Source of the DNA: Serpens sp964410065
GTDB taxonomy: Bacteria > Pseudomonadota > Gammaproteobacteria > Pseudomonadales > Pseudomonadaceae
Length of the DNA: 32,584 nucleotides
Assembly (NCBI GenBank): GCA_964410065.1
Contig: CAYPFO010000036.1
Span: 1-32,584, forward strand
Reading direction: 5' to 3'
The notes under the pieces are model-generated. The model worked only from the letters and a program-made list of their open reading frames with translations. It was not told the origin of the DNA and made no database searches. This document shows positions 29,578-32,584 of the stretch, piece after piece. The translations under genes were made by a program, and so were the position numbers. Position 1 is the first letter of the stretch. Each line of letters opens with the position of its first letter.

Positions 29578-30285
29578 ATGATCAATGTGCAGGTTTACCG
29601 TTATAACGCCGAACGCGACGCTGCGCCCTATATGCAGTCGTTGCAGGTGCCGGACGAGTTCCGGCCGCGCATGGTGTTGGATGTGCTGGAGTACCTGCAC
29701 GAACAGGATGTCTCGCTGGCGTACCGACGCTCCTGTCGGGAGGGGGTCTGTGGCTCGGACGGCATGAACATCAATGGCAAGAACCGTCTGGCCTGCATCA
29801 GTCCGGTGGCGGACGTGCTGGAAGCGGGCGACAGCCTGGTGATCCGGCCGCTGCCGGGAATGCCGGTAATCCGCGATCTGGTGGTCGACCTGAGTTTGTT
29901 CTTCAAGCAATACGAGCGTGTCCGCCCCTGGCTGATCAATCACGATCCGGCCCCTGCCATCGAGCGTCTGCAATCACCTGCCGACCGGGCCAAGCTCGAC
30001 GGCCTGTATGAATGCATCCTCTGCGCCTGCTGCACCTCGCAATGCCCGTCCTGGTGGTGGAACCCGGAGGACTACATTGGCCCTGCCGGGTTGCTGCAGG
30101 CCTGGCGTTTCATTGTTGACAGCCGCGACCAGGCCACGGCTGAACGGCTGCAACGGCTGGACGACCCGTTCAGCCTGTTCCGCTGCCGCAGCATCGGCAA
30201 CTGCAGCTGGGTCTGCCCCAAGGGGCTGAATCCCATGGGTGCCATCGGCCATATTCGCCGCGAGTTGTTCCGTTCGGGTACCTGA
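29578..30285 (+). CDS. Isolated succinate dehydrogenase iron-sulfur subunit (SdhB) paralogue
   Basis: 235 residues from the ATG at 29578, 7 nt after AGGAG; a start 12 codons earlier (29542) is possible but adds an untypical leader. All iron-sulfur ligands are present: [2Fe-2S] RRSCREGVCGSDGMNINGKNRLAC (Cys53, 58, 73, with Asp61 at the third position as in E. coli); [4Fe-4S]/[3Fe-4S] CILCACCTSQCP (Cys146, 149, 152, 156), CRSIGNCSWVCPKGLNP (Cys203, 209, 213). The quinone-site region WWWNPEDYIGP is kept. sdhC, sdhD and sdhA are not adjacent. It differs in many positions from the housekeeping SdhB I recall for Pseudomonas, so it is probably an additional paralogue with an unknown flavoprotein or membrane partner. 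nosR lies downstream in the same direction. Confidence 0.88.
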   Translation: MINVQVYRYNAERDAAPYMQSLQVPDEFRPRMVLDVLEYLHEQDVSLAYRRSCREGVCGSDGMNINGKNRLACISPVADVLEAGDSLVIRPLPGMPVIRDLVVDLSLFFKQYERVRPWLINHDPAPAIERLQSPADRAKLDGLYECILCACCTSQCPSWWWNPEDYIGPAGLLQAWRFIVDSRDQATAERLQRLDDPFSLFRCRSIGNCSWVCPKGLNPMGAIGHIRRELFRSGT

Positions 30286-30316
30286 CCCGCCTTTACCGCA
30301 CCTGAAGCAGTTCGCT

Positions 30317-30353
30317 GTGGCCTGACAGGCCACTGGCGGGGCTCGTTTGGCCT
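30317..30353 (+). terminator. Possible terminator after the sdhB-like gene
   Basis: GTGGCCT-GAC-AGGCCAC (30317-30333) is a perfect 7-bp hairpin. An alternative stem AGGCCA...TGGCCT (30327-30353) would be followed by TTATT. The two overlap and could be mutually exclusive. Neither has a strong T tract. Confidence 0.4.
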
Positions 30354-30480
30354 TTATTCCTCCCGACTACGTGCAGCGAACGACGCCACCCGATGTGCGC
30401 GTGCGCCGTGGAGTCGTCTGTCGTGGCGGGTGGAGTGCGTGTCAGCGTGGCTGCATTCATTACTGCTTTAGCTCTATCTC

Positions 30481-30490
30481 GGGGGGGGGG
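30481..30490. repeat. Homopolymeric G10 tract in the nosR leader region
   Basis: Ten consecutive G in the sdhB-like/nosR spacer, 40 bp upstream of the FNR-type box and 120 bp upstream of the nosR ATG. Such tracts are prone to length change by slippage and are also a common sequencing error site. Confidence 0.8.
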
Positions 30491-30530
30491 TGCGGCATGC
30501 GGTCGCTGTAGGTGAAATGCGCGGGGCAGC

Positions 30531-30544
30531 TTGATTAAGGTCAA
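30531..30544 (+). promoter_or_regulatory. FNR/ANR/DNR-type box upstream of nosR
   Basis: TTGATTAAGGTCAA matches the TTGAT-N4-ATCAA consensus at nine of ten positions and lies 66 bp before the nosR ATG. Placement is suitable for activation at about -40 of a promoter. In pseudomonads the nos genes respond to low oxygen and nitric oxide through ANR/DNR-family regulators, so this is the likely control site. Confidence 0.8.
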
Positions 30545-30610
30545 GGAGTGCAGGAGGGCAGGCTCACTACCATGCAGGCGTAAATCCCGTACTAGAAGTC
30601 TGATAATCCC

Positions 30611-32584
30611 ATGAGCAGTGAGCATTTTTCGGTAACAGGCAGGTTGTTCTTCAACGCCTGCTGGCTGGTCTTCCTGGCGGTTCTGAGCATGGCAATGATG
30701 CCGAGCGTGCAGGCCAAGGATTACGGCGGGCTGGAACGACAGCGCATGGAACTGGTGTTTCCCGGGTTGACCGGCATGTCCGAGCCAGCGGGCGATTATC
30801 AGGTGCAGACCCTCACTCAGGGCGACGACATTCTGGGTTACGCCTTCCAGAGCATCAACGTCGTCAATATCCCTGCTTATTCAGGCAAACCGATCAACCT
30901 GCAGGTCATCCTCGATACCCAGGGGGTGATTCGCGATGCCTACATGCTCGAACATCACGAGCCCATCGTTCTGATCGGCATTCCCGAAAAAAAGATTCAC
31001 GACTTCAACGCCACCTACACCGACATCAATGTCCAGCAGCGGGTCGTTGTTGGTCGCTCCAGCGACAAGAGTGCAGTCACCGTCGATGCCGTGACCGGCG
31101 CCACCGTGACGGTGATGGTGATCAACGAAGCCGTGATGCGCTCCGCCCATGCGGTGGCCGTTTCCCTGGGCCTGGTCGAGGACGTTGCCGGCGCGGCGCA
31201 GAAACCGGCACTCGTGCGCGAGGATGTCTACCAGGCGGCCAACTGGAGCGAGCTCACGGGCAACGGTGCGATCCGCCGCATGCTGCTGACCCGTGGCGAC
31301 ATCGACGAAGCCTTCAAAGGCAGCCAAGCCGAGGGCGTCGACGAGGCCAGTGCGGAGCAGGTTGGCGACACCTTCGTCGACCTCTATGTCACCCACCTGA
31401 ATCCGCCCACCATCGGCCGCAACCTGCTGGGCGACAACCAGTACCGTTTCCTGATGGAAGACCTCAAGCCTGGCGAGCATGCCATTGCCGTGCTGGGCAA
31501 CGGTGAGTACTCCTTCAAGGGCTCGGGCTACGTACGTGGCGGGATCTTCGATCGCATCCAGTTGCGTCAATTCGGCGACATCATCAGCTTCCGCGACCTG
31601 GATTTCATCCGCCTCTCCGACGTGTATGCCGCTGGCATACCGGACTTCTACGAGATGGCGATCTTCATCATCCGCGACCAGTACCGCTTCGATCCGGGCT
31701 CGGCCTGGAACCTGGAGCTGCTGGTGCGCCGTCAGATCGGTCCGGTGGAGAGCATCTTCACCAGCTTCGAGCTGCCCTACCAGATGCCCGAGCAATACAT
31801 TGAGCGGCCGCAACCGACCGCCGAAGAGTTGGCCGCCATCGAGGAAGCCAACCGGCCGCTGTGGGTCAACATCTGGTACCAGAAAAGCTTCCAGGTCGGC
31901 GTGCTGCTGGCCGCGCTGGGCCTGCTGACCGTCATTCTGTTCCTGCAGGACAGCCTCACCAAGAAACCACAGTTCCTGCACTGGCTGCGCCGTGGCTACC
32001 TGCTGTTCACCGTGCTGTTCATCGGCTGGTACTGCCTGGGGCAGCTGTCGGTGGTCAACGTGCTGACCTTCGTCCACGCGCTGTTCCAGGACTTCCGCTG
32101 GGAGCTGTTCCTCACCGACCCGATCATTTTCATTCTCTGGGTGTTCACCGCCGCCAGCATCCTGCTCTGGGGCCGGGGCGTGTTCTGCGGCTGGCTGTGC
32201 CCGTTCGGAGCACTGCAGGAGCTGCTCAACGAGCTGGCGCGCAAGATCAAGATTCCTCAGTACGAACTGCCCTTTGCCCTGCATGAGCGGCTATGGGCGA
32301 TCAAGTACATCGTGTTGCTGGTGCTGTTCGGCATCTCCCTGGAATCCATGATGCTGGCCGAAAAGGCTGCTGAGGTGGAACCGTTCAAGACGGCGATCAC
32401 GCTGAAGTTCGACCGCCAGTGGTGGTTCGTGCTCTACGTGGTGGTCTTGCTGGTGGTCAACCTGTTCACCCGCAAAGTCTACTGCCGCTACATCTGCCCG
32501 CTGGGCGCGGCGCTATCGATCAGCAGCAAGGTGCGCCTGTTCGACTGGCTCAAGCGCCGCAAGGAATGCGGCAACCCCTGCCAG
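30611..32584 (+). CDS. nosR: Nitrous oxide reductase maturation/electron-transfer protein NosR (C-terminus beyond window)
   Basis: 658 codons are visible; family members are slightly above 700, so most of the gene is here. NosR is a membrane flavo-iron-sulfur protein needed for nos expression and for electron supply to NosZ. A signal peptide (LFFNACWLVFLAVLSMAMMPSVQA) leads to a periplasmic FMN-binding domain with the flavinylation motif DAVTGAT (159-165; the last Thr carries FMN covalently in known homologues). Membrane helices start near residue 433 (VGVLLAALGLLTVILFL). Between them are the CX3CP motifs FCGWLCPFGALQE and YCRYICPLGAAL, and the frame ends in KECGNPCQ, the start of the ferredoxin-like cluster domain. 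No strong ribosome-binding site is seen before the ATG. Confidence 0.96.
   Translation, partial: MSSEHFSVTGRLFFNACWLVFLAVLSMAMMPSVQAKDYGGLERQRMELVFPGLTGMSEPAGDYQVQTLTQGDDILGYAFQSINVVNIPAYSGKPINLQVILDTQGVIRDAYMLEHHEPIVLIGIPEKKIHDFNATYTDINVQQRVVVGRSSDKSAVTVDAVTGATVTVMVINEAVMRSAHAVAVSLGLVEDVAGAAQKPALVREDVYQAANWSELTGNGAIRRMLLTRGDIDEAFKGSQAEGVDEASAEQVGDTFVDLYVTHLNPPTIGRNLLGDNQYRFLMEDLKPGEHAIAVLGNGEYSFKGSGYVRGGIFDRIQLRQFGDIISFRDLDFIRLSDVYAAGIPDFYEMAIFIIRDQYRFDPGSAWNLELLVRRQIGPVESIFTSFELPYQMPEQYIERPQPTAEELAAIEEANRPLWVNIWYQKSFQVGVLLAALGLLTVILFLQDSLTKKPQFLHWLRRGYLLFTVLFIGWYCLGQLSVVNVLTFVHALFQDFRWELFLTDPIIFILWVFTAASILLWGRGVFCGWLCPFGALQELLNELARKIKIPQYELPFALHERLWAIKYIVLLVLFGISLESMMLAEKAAEVEPFKTAITLKFDRQWWFVLYVVVLLVVNLFTRKVYCRYICPLGAALSISSKVRLFDWLKRRKECGNPCQ

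Noticed and set aside
30881..32284. 467-codon leftward open frame opposite nosR
   Set aside because: Antisense shadow; the plus strand has the complete signal peptide, flavinylation motif and CX3CP motifs of NosR.

Overview
The window looks like chromosomal DNA of a denitrifying Pseudomonas, most likely of the stutzeri group (Stutzerimonas) or a close relative. This rests on high G+C content, on two gene orders I recall from P. aeruginosa (purN-purM-DUF2066-hda-DUF2069-wrbA-arsC-yihY-thioredoxin-acyP, and folE-smr-...-prmB-...-aroC-MFS-mtnD-...-alkA), and on the start of a nos (nitrous oxide reduction) cluster at the right edge. It is a draft assembly: there is one 100-base N gap at 27722-27821. 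No tRNA, rRNA, CRISPR array, insertion sequence or prophage gene was seen.

Layout. 1-7032 is core housekeeping: purN (partial) and purM read leftward; a secreted DUF2066 protein and hda read rightward; a leftward, translationally coupled arsC-wrbA-DUF2069 operon; then rightward yihY, a TlpA-like lipoprotein and acyP. 7171-11987 carries folE, smr, a small membrane protein and an isochorismatase-fold protein (all leftward), prmB (rightward), and a leftward membrane-anchored protein whose 3' end has been tandemly duplicated. 12198-15143 holds aroC, an MFS permease and an acireductone dioxygenase homologue with a damaged metal site. 15157-16541 is a coupled leftward alkylation-repair pair (alkA-like, ogt). 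16700-17792 is a type II toxin-antitoxin pair (Xre/MbcA-ParS-like antitoxin, RES toxin).

17842-25333 is one long leftward locus for choline and betaine: choV-choW-choX, a second substrate-binding protein, betB, betA. It would import choline and betaine and oxidise choline to glycine betaine for osmoprotection or as a carbon and nitrogen source. betI and betT are not in the window. A roughly 1-kb gene-poor, partly AT-rich gap precedes a patatin-like phospholipase (26403-27578). Next is a tandem array of palindromic repeats of about 232 bp (27597-28704) containing the N gap, then a spermidine-synthase-like protein, an isolated SdhB-like iron-sulfur protein, and nosR (truncated by the window end) behind an FNR/DNR-type box.

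The least ordinary part of the window is its repeat content. Three families of short GTAG...CTAC-bounded palindromic elements (REP/REPIN-like) sit in almost every kind of intergenic space: between convergent genes, between genes of the bet/cho operon, next to a start codon, inside a 327-bp tandem duplication, and as a tandem array. Other items worth attention are the MtnD homologue lacking two of four metal ligands, an isochorismatase-fold protein with Ser in place of the usual Cys, and the orphan SdhB paralogue beside nosR. I did not find a convincing entirely new multi-gene system.
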